64,000 nucleotides of DNA from Ruminococcaceae bacterium UBA2854 (GCA_002350765.1 DEFK01000015.1:18748-82747), one strand, 5' to 3'. Counted from the stretch's first letter, positions 9,662 through 18,206 are shown. Notes: a model not told the origin generated them from the sequence alone. Numbers and translations are program-made.

Positions 9662-11124
9662 AAATCCACCTCCTGCGCGAGCTCGAGCGCCCTAAGCGAC
9701 GCTTTCGCCTTATTAAGACATTCCTCAAATTCCTTATCGGGATCGGAATCGGCGACAATTCCCGCTCCGCTCCTTACAAACACCTTACCGTTTTTCTTAT
9801 ACGCGATACGAATAGCGATACAGGTATCCATATTTCCTGTAAAGTCTATATAGCCTATCGCGCCTCCGTAGATACCGCGCTTATTGTTCTCGAGCTCGCC
9901 GATAAGCTGACAAGCTCGGATTTTCGGCGCTCCCGAAAGTGTACCCGCGGGAAGTACCGCTTCTATAGCGTCAAGAGCGTCCTTGTCGTCGCGGATTTCT
10001 CCGCGTACCGTTGAGCCTATGTGCATAACGTGAGAAAAGCGTTCTATAGAATGAAGCTTTTCAACGCTTACGGTTCCGAACTTACTTATTTTACCGAGGT
10101 CGTTTCGTCCTAAATCAACGAGCATATTATGCTCGGCGAGTTCCTTTTCGTCAGCGAGCAATTCTTTTTCGAGAGCCTTATCCTCCCTACCCGTTTTGCC
10201 TCGGGGACGTGTTCCCGCTAAGGGGAAGGTATGTAAAACTCCGTCCTCCAGCTTAACGAGAGTTTCGGGAGACGCTCCCGCTACTTCAACGTCCGTTCCC
10301 GAAAAATAGAACATATACGGCGAGGGATTAATAGTACGAAGTACACGGTAGGTATTCAGAAGACTTCCCTCAAACGGAGCGCTTAAACGGTTGGAAAGTA
10401 CAATCTGGAAAATATCTCCCTCGTAGATACGGCGTTTCGCTTTCTCAACCATAGCGCAGTACTTTTCACGGTTAAACAGCGGTTCAACCTCGCCCGTAAG
10501 CTTACCCGCGGGCTCATCTTTTTTATCTCCGCGCTTTAAAAGCTTCGCGAGCCTATTAAGCTCCTCCGAGGCTTTATTATAGCCGACCTCTATATCGTCA
10601 AGCTTCATATTAGCTATCAGTATTATCTTCTGACGAACATTATCAAAGGCGATAACCTTATCGAACAGCATCAAATCAACGTCCTTGAACTCTTCGCTGT
10701 CGTCAACCTCACATCTAACCCGTGGCTCGCTGTAGCCGAGATAATCATAAGAAAAATATCCTACAAGGCCGCCTGTAAATGACGGAAGATAGTCGAGGCG
10801 CGGGCTTTTATATGATGACAAAATCTGTCTTAAATACTTAGACGGGTTATCTGTTTTCAGTTCTATATCACCGAGCTTCATCACACCGTCGATACAGGTT
10901 ATTTCAAGCTTCGGGTCGAATCCCAGAAAGGTATAGCGTCCCCATCGGTCGTTTGCCTGAGCTGACTCTAGCATATAACAATGAGTCGATACCGATTTCA
11001 GTATTCTCATCGTTTCTATCGGTGTGGTAAAATCCGAGAAAAGCTCGCAGCTTAGCGGGAAAACATCGTAGCTTCCCGATGACGCAATCTCTCTTACCTG
11101 CTGTAATGAGGGAATAATATTCAT
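9658..11124 (-). CDS. trpE: anthranilate synthase component I
   Basis: Converts chorismate to anthranilate with ammonia from TrpG. 488 residues; the C-terminal chorismate-binding domain carries FQIVLSNRL, GTRPRGKT, ADEKELAEHNMLVDLGRND and VRSGAGIV. An N-terminal LESAQANDRWGRYTFLG segment matches the LLES element that forms the feedback tryptophan site in the family. First gene of the operon; TAGGAGG lies 7 bases before the ATG. Expression is set by the T-box leader upstream. Confidence 0.97.
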   Translation of the reverse strand: MNIIPSLQQVREIASSGSYDVFPLSCELFSDFTTPIETMRILKSVSTHCYMLESAQANDRWGRYTFLGFDPKLEITCIDGVMKLGDIELKTDNPSKYLRQILSSYKSPRLDYLPSFTGGLVGYFSYDYLGYSEPRVRCEVDDSEEFKDVDLMLFDKVIAFDNVRQKIILIANMKLDDIEVGYNKASEELNRLAKLLKRGDKKDEPAGKLTGEVEPLFNREKYCAMVEKAKRRIYEGDIFQIVLSNRLSAPFEGSLLNTYRVLRTINPSPYMFYFSGTDVEVAGASPETLVKLEDGVLHTFPLAGTRPRGKTGREDKALEKELLADEKELAEHNMLVDLGRNDLGKISKFGTVSVEKLHSIERFSHVMHIGSTVRGEIRDDKDALDAIEAVLPAGTLSGAPKIRACQLIGELENNKRGIYGGAIGYIDFTGNMDTCIAIRIAYKKNGKVFVRSGAGIVADSDPDKEFEECLNKAKASLRALELAQEVDL

Positions 11125-11143
11125 TTTCGTACCTCCTATTACG

Positions 11144-11276
11144 GCGAGCCGCCGTTCCCAATCACGCCTTTGGAAATTTCAGTTTTTTCCGAAAGCTTCT
11201 TCAACGGCGTGGTCTTAATTGAGCAATTTCTTATGAAAGTGAGAATAAGCGAGCCGCCGTTCCCAATCACGCCTTT
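11144..11276 (-). repeat. pair of 28-bp direct repeats between the T-box terminator and trpE
   Basis: Bases 11144-11171 and 11249-11276 are identical over 28 bp (minus-strand core GCGTGATTGGGAACGGCGGC), 105 bp apart. The promoter-proximal copy starts just after the T-box terminator; the other ends 20 bp before the trpE start, next to its ribosome site. The sequence between copies shows no gene. Function unknown; a local duplication is possible. Confidence 0.8.
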
Positions 11277-11300
11277 AAATAAAGCAATTTTCTATAACAG

Positions 11301-11341
11301 AAAAACGCCCTTAACAAAATCATAAGACTTTGTTAAGGACG
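11301..11341 (-). terminator. T-box attenuator terminator of the trp leader
   Basis: On the minus strand GTCCTTAACAAA pairs with TTTGTTAAGGGC around a short loop and is followed by GTTTTT. Placed directly after the T-box sequence, it is the regulated terminator whose alternative is the antiterminator. Confidence 0.9.
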
Positions 11342-11584
11342 AATAAATCTTATCCGCGGTGCCACCTTAATTCACGGCTTTCCGTGCGCTTAGCGGGATA
11401 CCAACATATCCCCGGCAAATTACGTCTGCCTGCAACGTCGCAGAATACTCCGAAATAATTCGTTTGACTGCGCCCTCAGCGGTCCATTTGACAACCTGTT
11501 TCACGCTCGGTTTTCAGCTCCCCGAACTCTCTGTAGAGGCATAATTGCCGTTATCTCCGCTTCAACGGTTTAGTGTATTAAATT
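11301..11584 (-). promoter_or_regulatory. tryptophan-specific T-box leader of the trp operon
   Basis: The conserved T-box AAGGTGGCACCGCGG is at about 11353-11367 on the minus strand, followed by the terminator at 11301-11341. The likely specifier codon is TGG (Trp), in GTCAAATGGACCGC at about 11485-11498, matching the operon. T-box leaders bind uncharged tRNA through the specifier and the NCCA end and then favour the antiterminator, so the operon should be read when tRNA-Trp is uncharged. Confidence 0.93.
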
Positions 11585-11590
11585 ATCGAA

Positions 11591-11619
11591 ATTATACCAC
11601 GTCGTATACGCTTTGTCAA
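11591..11619 (-). promoter_or_regulatory. trp operon promoter
   Basis: On the minus strand, consensus TTGACA (11614-11619), 17-bp spacer, consensus TATAAT (11591-11596). The predicted start lies a few bases before the first stem of the T-box leader. Confidence 0.92.
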
Positions 11620-11640
11620 TAGAAATCGCGTAATGTTTGA

Positions 11641-11835
11641 TGTGAAAAAAATACGAAATTTTACAATTCCGCGCTTTTTCCGAACGGAACAGGCGGGCTC
11701 GAGGTATACGAATGGGATACGGACTGGTCGGACTATTTCGACGACGGACGCGAGTGGTGGGGTACGCTGTGCCTGACGGTTTACGACAAAACCCTGAACC
11801 GCTTCGTTGTAATAACGGCTTCGGCAACCGACTGA
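11641..11835 (+). pseudogene. orphan C-terminal coding remnant
   Basis: The plus strand holds a 64-codon open stretch bounded by TGA 11638-11640 and TGA 11833-11835, with no usable start. Its translation looks like a real protein tail: acidic/aromatic WDTDWSDYFDDGREWWG then LTVYDKTLNRFVVITASATD. The codon use matches neighbours and it is followed at once by a strong terminator. It overlaps nothing else on either strand, except that it abuts the divergent trp promoter. I read it as the last part of a gene whose 5' end was lost when the trp promoter region arrived, or the reverse. I do not recognise the family securely. Confidence 0.6.
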
Positions 11836-11855
11836 TAAAAACTGATTAAAAATAT

Positions 11856-11888
11856 AACCCGCGTAAACACAGCGTTTGCGCGGGTTTT
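11856..11888. terminator. bidirectional intrinsic terminator
   Basis: AACCCGCGTAAAC pairs with GTTTGCGCGGGTT around a 5-nt loop, with A- and T-rich flanks. Serves the remnant on the plus strand and the phosphatase gene on the minus strand. Confidence 0.85.
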
Positions 11889-11917
11889 ACTTATTTAATT
11901 TCGCTTACGGATAAGTT

Positions 11918-14056
11918 CTACTGGTCTATAATTTTTTTGATTGTAAGAATATTATGTCCGTCTTTATATTCATAGCTTATATCATCCATAGAATTCTTCA
12001 CCATATATATCCCGAGCCCGCCGATTTTACGCTGATCCGCGGGTAAGGTGGTATCGGGGTCTTCCGACTCGAGAGGATTAAACGGCTCTCCGCTGTCAAT
12101 AAAGGTAAGGGTGATTTCCAACTTGTTCTCGTTAGTCTTAACACGCACCGTAGCTTCACCCTCGCGCTCCTTATACGCGTAGTTCGCGATATTGCCGAAA
12201 ATCTCGTCAATCGCGATATCTATCTTGGTTTGGATAGTCGGAGGACAATTCAGCGACTCGAGCTCAGCGTCAACAAAGCTCGTTATCTCGGGTAAGCTGT
12301 CGGTGCTTGCGGGCATTGTCAGCTCCTTTACCGTAGGCTTTCCGAAATACTCGATACACATCATAGTCAGGTCGTCGAACTGTTCGGCGTCGCCGACAAA
12401 CTCATGAACGTCACGCACTACATTCTCCAATATAGCGTTAGCGGACTCGTCCTTAGCCTTATTAAGCGACTCCACGGTACGTTCTATACCAAACATTTTC
12501 TCGTCGGAGTTGGTCGCCTCGGGTACACCGTCGGTGTATACGAACAGCTTGCTTCCTGGCTCCATCTGAAGCGTATACTCGGTATACTTCATTTCCTCAA
12601 ATCCGCCGATAACGAAGCCGTGCTTATCCTTAACAACCTTAAAATCCGAATCGGGATTCTTTAAAATCGGGTACTCATGTCCCGCATTCGCGGCAGTAAG
12701 TTCACCTGTTTTTAAATCCAGGATACCGAGCCATACCGTAACGAACAGCTTTTCCTGGTTATTTACGCAAATCGCCTTATTTACATCCGTAAGAATCTGC
12801 GCGGGACTGTGGTGGCTCATACACTGCGTAGCGATTATTCCCTTAGCCATAACCATAAACATAGCCGCGGGTATACCCTTGCCCGAAACATCCGCCATAA
12901 CCATAGCAAGATGATCCTCATCTACAAAGAAGAAGTCGTAGAAATCTCCGCCTACCTCTTTCGCGGGCGTCATAGAAGCGTATATGTTAAACTCATCACG
13001 TTCGGGGAACGCGGGGAATATATTAGGAAGCATATCCGCCTGAATTTTATTGGCGAGCGAAAGCTCGGTATTAATACGCTGTTTTTCCGCCGTAATCCTC
13101 GTAAGATTCTTTTCGTAATCCGTCAGCGTGTATTCCATGTCCTTAACCGTAAGAGCGAGGTTTTCTATTTCGTCTCCCGTTCGGATATTAAGATTAGCGA
13201 AATGCTCGACATTCTCAACACCCGCCTTTTTATCGTCGGTGTAAAGCTGCGCGGCTTCCGCGATAGCGTTAATCGGTTTAACGATTGTTTTTTTCATACG
13301 GCGCAGGAACAGTACACAATACAGTACAACAACAATAAGTATACCAACAAAGAACTGTAAAACGAACGACCAGATTCCATTGGTAACATTATCAAGGGTT
13401 ACGTCGGAAAGCACAAAGCTTACCGTCTCGCCCGATTGCGCCTTCATCGGAACTCCCGCGGAACATATCCAGCCGTAAAGCTCCGTATTATCTATTCCGT
13501 AAAGCATACCTTGTCCGTACCAGTTAAGGAACTTCTCTATTTCGTTGTGGTCAGCATGTTCCCACTCCCCGGGCTTACATTGTTCATCAGGATCGTATTC
13601 GGGATCGACAATATACACGATAGCGTCGGTCTTTTCGTCGTACATAGCGAGGTAAATCGCGTATACGTCGCTTGACTTAAAGAAGTCCGACAGCACGGAA
13701 AACGTGGTTTTATAATCCTCGCGTTCGTATATATCGGCAAAATGATCGGTGTACGCTTTGCTGTACGGGTCGGCTCTTTCCTCGTCCGACATCGAACGGT
13801 AACGCTTCATAACCTCTCTGGAAAGGTCCTCGGTATCTACGGTTTTTTGCAGGATAGCGGAAGCGTTGCGCGATAAATTATACGCTGTTGAGATATCCTG
13901 TCTGGCAACGGCTACGGTATATAATCCGAGCCCTATAATAAGACAGACTAATCCGAGCAATACCGATCCAAAGAGCACGGCGTGGAATACACGACTCGAC
14001 AGAGAGTGCCGCATACGCTCCAGTTTTGTCATTTCTCTTACGCTTTTTTTCGGCAT
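11918..14056 (-). CDS. membrane SpoIIE/RsbU-type PP2C phosphatase fused to a GHKL anti-sigma-like kinase domain
   Basis: A 712-residue protein. TM segment at about 30-55, extracellular Cache-like sensor region (about 60-220), second TM (about 228-250), HAMP, coiled coil, PP2C_SIG domain with the metal-site motifs EVGGDFYDFF and MADVSGKGIPAAMFM and the closing FDDLTMMCIEY, then a C-terminal HATPase_c_2 domain (about 580-710) with DEIFGNIANYAY, FIDSGEPFNP and GGLGIYMV. Both halves of an Rsb-type partner switch, which are separate genes elsewhere in this window, are in one chain. The substrate is presumably a phosphorylated STAS protein. 79 bp downstream of the symporter gene, same strand; AACGGAGG precedes the ATG. 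Confidence 0.9.
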   Translation of the reverse strand: MPKKSVREMTKLERMRHSLSSRVFHAVLFGSVLLGLVCLIIGLGLYTVAVARQDISTAYNLSRNASAILQKTVDTEDLSREVMKRYRSMSDEERADPYSKAYTDHFADIYEREDYKTTFSVLSDFFKSSDVYAIYLAMYDEKTDAIVYIVDPEYDPDEQCKPGEWEHADHNEIEKFLNWYGQGMLYGIDNTELYGWICSAGVPMKAQSGETVSFVLSDVTLDNVTNGIWSFVLQFFVGILIVVVLYCVLFLRRMKKTIVKPINAIAEAAQLYTDDKKAGVENVEHFANLNIRTGDEIENLALTVKDMEYTLTDYEKNLTRITAEKQRINTELSLANKIQADMLPNIFPAFPERDEFNIYASMTPAKEVGGDFYDFFFVDEDHLAMVMADVSGKGIPAAMFMVMAKGIIATQCMSHHSPAQILTDVNKAICVNNQEKLFVTVWLGILDLKTGELTAANAGHEYPILKNPDSDFKVVKDKHGFVIGGFEEMKYTEYTLQMEPGSKLFVYTDGVPEATNSDEKMFGIERTVESLNKAKDESANAILENVVRDVHEFVGDAEQFDDLTMMCIEYFGKPTVKELTMPASTDSLPEITSFVDAELESLNCPPTIQTKIDIAIDEIFGNIANYAYKEREGEATVRVKTNENKLEITLTFIDSGEPFNPLESEDPDTTLPADQRKIGGLGIYMVKNSMDDISYEYKDGHNILTIKKIIDQ

Positions 14057-14135
14057 AATAAACCTCCGTTATACTACACAAAAATCTGTTAAAGCCCTTA
14101 AATAAAGATTATAATTTATAATCAGTTTAAGAGTT

Positions 14136-15737
14136 TTATTCTTTATTAAGCGCCTTATTCGCCTTATTCTCCTCTATCGCTACCGTGACGATATCTCCGC
14201 CTACGTTGATAATGTTCTGAATCGCGCCGAAAAATACCTCGGCGAAAATAGCGATAGTAATTAATTCCTCCGCTTGCAGGAAGAAGGTAATAATCAACAT
14301 ACCGATTACAATAGAGCCCGGCTGGTTCGGAGCGCCAAGCGACAGGAACAGGATTAGAACCGCGATTCCCACAATATGCATCCACGAAACATTAACTCCG
14401 AGAACGAAAACCAAAAGCATTGAAATCAACATAATAAGATAGCAGTTTCCGTCAAGATTCGTTTCCGCGAGAATAGGCAGCTTTTCCGAAAGCCGTTTAC
14501 GGTTATAATGATAATTACGCACGCAGTACCTTATATTAAAAGGAACAGCGTTTATAGCCGAATTTATTTTAAGATTTTCCCAGATCAGCAGCGGCAGGTG
14601 TTTAAGAAACGGGGCAATCTTCACGCCGCCGATTAAAAGGCGTATCAGGTAAAATCCTATTATAACAATCAGGCTCGCAAAAACCACCCCAACAAATTCA
14701 ACGATAATAAGCAGGTGATCAAAGCCGTTCGGAAGGAGCGTCGCCAGTATCGCCAAAAAGCAAAAGAACGGCAGAGTAAACATAATAACGTTCAGCATTC
14801 TTGAAAACAGCGAATAGCATAAATTAATAACCTTTTGTATATCGTCGAAATATTTACCGACCGAACACATCGCGTATGTGATAAGCAGCGCGACGATAAT
14901 AATCGGGAACGGCATATATGTATCGAACGGTTCAAAAATGCTGGACGGAACCATAGAGGATATAAAATCCGAAAAAGATATTCCGCTGTTAAACGTTGTT
15001 TTCGCGCCGAGATAACCTCCGTTAAAGTTCAATAAAGCGGCGATAAAAAGTCCCGTTCCAAACGCTAAAAATATAGAAATCAGGGACGTAACAATTGTTT
15101 TCATCTGCAATTCTCTGCCTGATGAATTCTTCTCGGAAACAATATAAATATCCGAAAGATTCTTTACCAATGAGAAAAGCGTAACAGGCGTACCGACCAT
15201 TAGCATCGCGTTAGCGAAAGCCTTAATTAACGGATTTATAAATCTCATATCAAGCGTGGTCTGCTGATCCACACTCATAAAAACACTGATCGGAATATAG
15301 GCGAGTATAGCTAAGAGTATACCAATCGCGCAGTATACCAAAGACTGTCTGTAGTTTCTTTTTACGGTAATTCGTATGCTGTTAAAGCCTAAACGATACT
15401 GGTAGCTGATTTTGTCGTTATACGCGTGTACGATTTTTAATTCGGGCGAATAGTTCTCCTGTTTATCGTCAACAGGGATATAAGCTTTACCTTCGAATCC
15501 TATTTTAATACTGCTTTCACCAAAGCTTCTCTGCGGCTTAACCGTCAGCATCGTATCGGAATCATACCCCTGCTCTATCAGGTGGTTAAACAGCGCCTCA
15601 ACAAGCAACAACGTTTCCATTGTTGTTTTGTTATTGATATATCTTTGTGACATCCACTCTTTAATATACTGAGCGATTGTTTCAAAATTCTCTTCCTTGA
15701 GAGGAATCTCCAGGGAACGTGATTTTTTAAATTTCAT
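14136..15737 (-). CDS. dicarboxylate/amino acid:cation symporter (SDF family) with a degenerate GHKL-like N-terminal domain
   Basis: 533 residues. From about residue 130 there are about eight hydrophobic segments of the sodium:dicarboxylate (glutamate) symporter family, including the SLGAPNQPGS stretch near the C-terminus. The first 125 residues are extra. They align by eye with the GHKL domain of the phosphatase partners in this window: LLLVEALFNHLIEQGY against LALEELFVNIAHYAY, FEGKAYIP against FIDSGVPYDP, and NDKISYQYRLGFNSIRITV against MDDISYKYEDNKNILTVR. The GGLG nucleotide loop is absent, so it probably does not bind ATP as a kinase. It may let the transporter be sensed or gated by the SpoIIE-GHKL protein encoded next. 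Transport substrate not determinable. Confidence 0.85.
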   Translation of the reverse strand: MKFKKSRSLEIPLKEENFETIAQYIKEWMSQRYINNKTTMETLLLVEALFNHLIEQGYDSDTMLTVKPQRSFGESSIKIGFEGKAYIPVDDKQENYSPELKIVHAYNDKISYQYRLGFNSIRITVKRNYRQSLVYCAIGILLAILAYIPISVFMSVDQQTTLDMRFINPLIKAFANAMLMVGTPVTLFSLVKNLSDIYIVSEKNSSGRELQMKTIVTSLISIFLAFGTGLFIAALLNFNGGYLGAKTTFNSGISFSDFISSMVPSSIFEPFDTYMPFPIIIVALLITYAMCSVGKYFDDIQKVINLCYSLFSRMLNVIMFTLPFFCFLAILATLLPNGFDHLLIIVEFVGVVFASLIVIIGFYLIRLLIGGVKIAPFLKHLPLLIWENLKINSAINAVPFNIRYCVRNYHYNRKRLSEKLPILAETNLDGNCYLIMLISMLLVFVLGVNVSWMHIVGIAVLILFLSLGAPNQPGSIVIGMLIITFFLQAEELITIAIFAEVFFGAIQNIINVGGDIVTVAIEENKANKALNKE

Positions 15738-15873
15738 TTCATTCTCCGAATAAGATATTTTTCTATAAACTTTTGCTGTAATTTTCGGTAGGAACCCTTT
15801 ATAAAAAACAAAATTTCAAATCGTTTAAAAGGCTCTTTTTCCTACGATTCCGACATAATATAAATCTTTTTTT

Positions 15874-15903
15874 ATTATAGCATATTCCAACGTGTTTTTT
15901 CAA
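15874..15903 (-). promoter_or_regulatory. promoter of the symporter-phosphatase operon
   Basis: On the minus strand TTGAAA (15898-15903), 18-bp spacer, TATAAT (15874-15879), about 135 bp before the symporter start. The remainder of the 443-bp gap 15738-16180 is AT-rich with no gene or clear repeat seen. Confidence 0.55.
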
Positions 15904-16180
15904 TTGCTTTTTTATATGTTACAGGTGTTTTTTTATTAATTATCTCGTAAAAAAGCCGCCTTGCTCATTCGGCGTTTTAACCAACAAATCGTTATAATTG
16001 TTTCACTATTTTTGTCAGTAAATCCAAATTTTCTGTTTTTGCGAATTTATAGTACAACAACTCGAAAAGTTATGATAATATAGTTAAGTAAAAACCTGCT
16101 ATTTTTAAGCTTTTTAAGAACTACGGCTTTGACGGCGGGTAAACATATTGTAAAAAATCTATATTAATCGGAGGCCGCAA

Positions 16181-16423
16181 GTGTATAAGATTAAAGGAAA
16201 AATCGACACCACAAACGCGTCGGCGTTTGAAAAAGACCTTATGGAAAAACTACCAACCGAAATTGACGCGTCAGAGCTTGAGTATATCACATCGTCAGGC
16301 TTGCGCGCGCTGATGAAGCTTCTCCAAACCGTTGGCAATGTTACAATATACAATGTCAATCCCGACGTTTACGAAGTTTTCGAGATAACAGGCTTCGACA
16401 CTTTGCTGGATATCAGAAAATAA
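16181..16423 (+). CDS. STAS-domain anti-sigma factor antagonist-like protein
   Basis: 80 residues, a minimal STAS domain. GTG start, chosen because CGGAGG lies six bases upstream. LEYITSSGLRAL holds the conserved serine that is phosphorylated in SpoIIAA/RsbV. It is nearly superimposable on the STAS part of the kinase fusion at 21401 and on the STAS protein at 24668 (shared KI(D/N)T(T/S)N..E, LP(T/S)EIDA, V.P(E/D)(V/I)YE(V/I)FE(V/I)TGF). Transcribed alone between a gap and its own terminator. Its kinase and phosphatase partners may be those encoded on the other strand. Confidence 0.85.
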   Translation: MYKIKGKIDTTNASAFEKDLMEKLPTEIDASELEYITSSGLRALMKLLQTVGNVTIYNVNPDVYEVFEITGFDTLLDIRK

Positions 16424-16425
16424 TC

Positions 16426-16461
16426 AAAGCACAAGCGTACATTCTATGCTTGTGCTTTTTT
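16426..16461 (+). terminator. intrinsic terminator after the STAS gene
   Basis: AAAGCACAAGC (16426-16436) pairs with GCTTGTGCTTT (16448-16458), followed by a T-run. Confidence 0.88.
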
Positions 16462-16520
16462 CCATTACAGTCCAATACCCTGATTACGTTTAACTTTTAA
16501 TATAAAATCGTTTTATTCTA

Positions 16521-16549
16521 TTGTATAAAACAAAATTTAGTGCTATTAT
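16521..16549 (+). promoter_or_regulatory. promoter of the acetolactate decarboxylase pair
   Basis: TTGTAT (16521-16526), 17-bp spacer, TATTAT (16544-16549), 36 bp before the TTG start of the first gene. Confidence 0.55.
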
Positions 16550-16585
16550 AAAAACAATCTAATAAACAATTAAGGAGGGATCCTA

Positions 16586-17314
16586 TTGAATTCAAACAAA
16601 ATCTTGCAGGTTTCTACACTGCAGGCGTTAGCGCTCGGTTATACAAAGCCTGTTGTAACAGCAAAAGAGATGATAGAAAACGGCGATATCGGGCTCGGCA
16701 CCTTTGAGAATGTAGACGGCGAAATGATTATCTTAGACGGCGTTTGCTACCAGGCTAAGCAGGACGGCAGTATAGTTAGCTCGCCTGACTCTACGGGAGT
16801 ACCGTTCGCTGTAGCGGCGTCCGTAGAGAACGGCAAAAAATTCAAAATGGAAAAAATGGAGAATATCGAAGCTGTAAAAACGAGGCTGACCTTGAGTATA
16901 GACGAGGATTTTGCTTTAAACAGTATCCATGTCGCGCGTATAGACGGCTGGTTTGAATCGGTACACGCCCGCGCGGGAGCTCCTTATCAATCACAGCACG
17001 TTTCTTTAAAAGATATCCTGTCTAAAACACAGAAGGACTTTTGTTTTGAGGGATTATACGGAACGCTGGTATGTGTGTATTTCCCCGATTATATGGACGG
17101 AATAAACGCTTCGGGATGGCATATGCACTTCCTCTCCAAGGACAAAAAGCTCGGCGGACACGTATTCGAGGCGTCGATGAGCTCGGGAGAATGTCAGATC
17201 AAGAGATTAGACAGTATTGAAATTAAGCTGCCATCGGATCCCGCGTTTGACGTATACGCTCTTAAAGAAGCTTCTAAGGACGAAATAAAGGAAGTTGAAC
17301 AGGGAAACAACTAA
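16586..17314 (+). CDS. alpha-acetolactate decarboxylase (cytoplasmic copy)
   Basis: Decarboxylates 2-acetolactate to acetoin (butanediol branch). 242 residues, typical length. It starts at TTG, fixed by AAGGAGGGA five bases upstream. Family signatures: ALGYTKPVVTAKEMIENGDIG-type N-terminus, GEMIILDGVCYQ (a zinc-ligand Glu in the family), and the HMHFLSKDKKLGGH segment whose three His are the zinc ligands. No signal peptide. It is followed after 40 bp by a paralogue with a lipoprotein signal. No acetolactate synthase gene is in view, so the pathway is inferred from the family. Confidence 0.9.
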   Translation: MNSNKILQVSTLQALALGYTKPVVTAKEMIENGDIGLGTFENVDGEMIILDGVCYQAKQDGSIVSSPDSTGVPFAVAASVENGKKFKMEKMENIEAVKTRLTLSIDEDFALNSIHVARIDGWFESVHARAGAPYQSQHVSLKDILSKTQKDFCFEGLYGTLVCVYFPDYMDGINASGWHMHFLSKDKKLGGHVFEASMSSGECQIKRLDSIEIKLPSDPAFDVYALKEASKDEIKEVEQGNN

Positions 17315-17354
17315 GAAATAATATACTTTTAAAATCACAGAAAGGGTGTAGAAA

Positions 17355-18206
17355 ATGAAAAAATTATCGGCATTTATTTTAGCGGCGGCGCTTTTGCTTT
17401 CGTTTACGGCTTGCTCCTCACAGCAGGATACAAAAGCAGAAAGCGCGGATAAAACCGCTAAAGCTGAAAAAGCAGAAACAACAAACAGAGAAACAATTTA
17501 TCAGGTAGCGCTCTTACAGTCGCTTACTCAAGGCTACTACGACGGAATTATAAAGGTCAGCGAGCTTAAGGAGCACGGCGACATCGGTATCGGAACCTTC
17601 GAGGGCGTAAACGGCGAGATGATTGTGCTCGACGGCAAGGTATACCAGGCGCTCGGCGACGGCACGGTACAAAAAGCGGCTGATGATGAAACCGTTCCGT
17701 TCTCGAACGTAACCTTCTTCGACAGCGACGAAAAGGAAGAAATCAGCAAAATCAAAGATATCAACGCTCTTAAAGATATCCTCACAAAGACGGTAGAGAA
17801 AAACGGAAAGAATATGTTCTGTTTCGTAAAGCTCAGCGGCGAGTTCGAGAAGATGAACGTAAGAAGCGAGCTTAAACAGAAAAAGCCCTACAAAACGCTC
17901 GACAAGGCTCTCGCTACCGACCAGCGCGAGTTCAACTACAAAAATATTAAGGGAACTGTCGTAGCTCTCTACTGCCCCGACTATATGGACGGGCTAAATA
18001 CCCCGGGATGGCATTTCCACTTTATCTCCGACGATAAAGAAAAGGGAGGCCATATCCTCGAGCTCGCGTTTGACAAGGCTGAAGCGGAATACGACATTAC
18101 TCCCGAATTTGATATGTGCTTATCCGATAACGGCGATTTCCAGAAAATGGAGCTTGCGAAGGATGTAAGCGGCGCTATCAAAAAGGTTGAAACTAACGAG
18201 GATTAA
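17355..18206 (+). CDS. alpha-acetolactate decarboxylase, lipoprotein form
   Basis: 283 residues. The N-terminus is a classic lipoprotein signal ending SFTACSS (Cys at about 21), followed by a Lys/Ala/Glu linker to residue 50, then a complete decarboxylase domain: GEMIVLDGKVYQ and WHFHFISDDKEKGGH with the three zinc His. GTVVALYCPDYMDGLN parallels GTLVCVYFPDYMDGIN in the upstream copy, so the two come from a duplication. The enzyme should sit on the outer face of the membrane, where acetolactate exported or leaked from the cell could be converted. Ends at a strong terminator. Secreted versions are known in some bacilli; the lipid-anchored tandem is unusual. Confidence 0.88.
   Translation: MKKLSAFILAAALLLSFTACSSQQDTKAESADKTAKAEKAETTNRETIYQVALLQSLTQGYYDGIIKVSELKEHGDIGIGTFEGVNGEMIVLDGKVYQALGDGTVQKAADDETVPFSNVTFFDSDEKEEISKIKDINALKDILTKTVEKNGKNMFCFVKLSGEFEKMNVRSELKQKKPYKTLDKALATDQREFNYKNIKGTVVALYCPDYMDGLNTPGWHFHFISDDKEKGGHILELAFDKAEAEYDITPEFDMCLSDNGDFQKMELAKDVSGAIKKVETNED

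Noticed and set aside
11570..11827. Minus-strand open frame of 85 codons over the trp promoter
   Set aside because: It runs through the trp promoter and into the T-box leader with a Pro/Arg-rich translation; the regulatory reading and the plus-strand remnant explain the DNA better.
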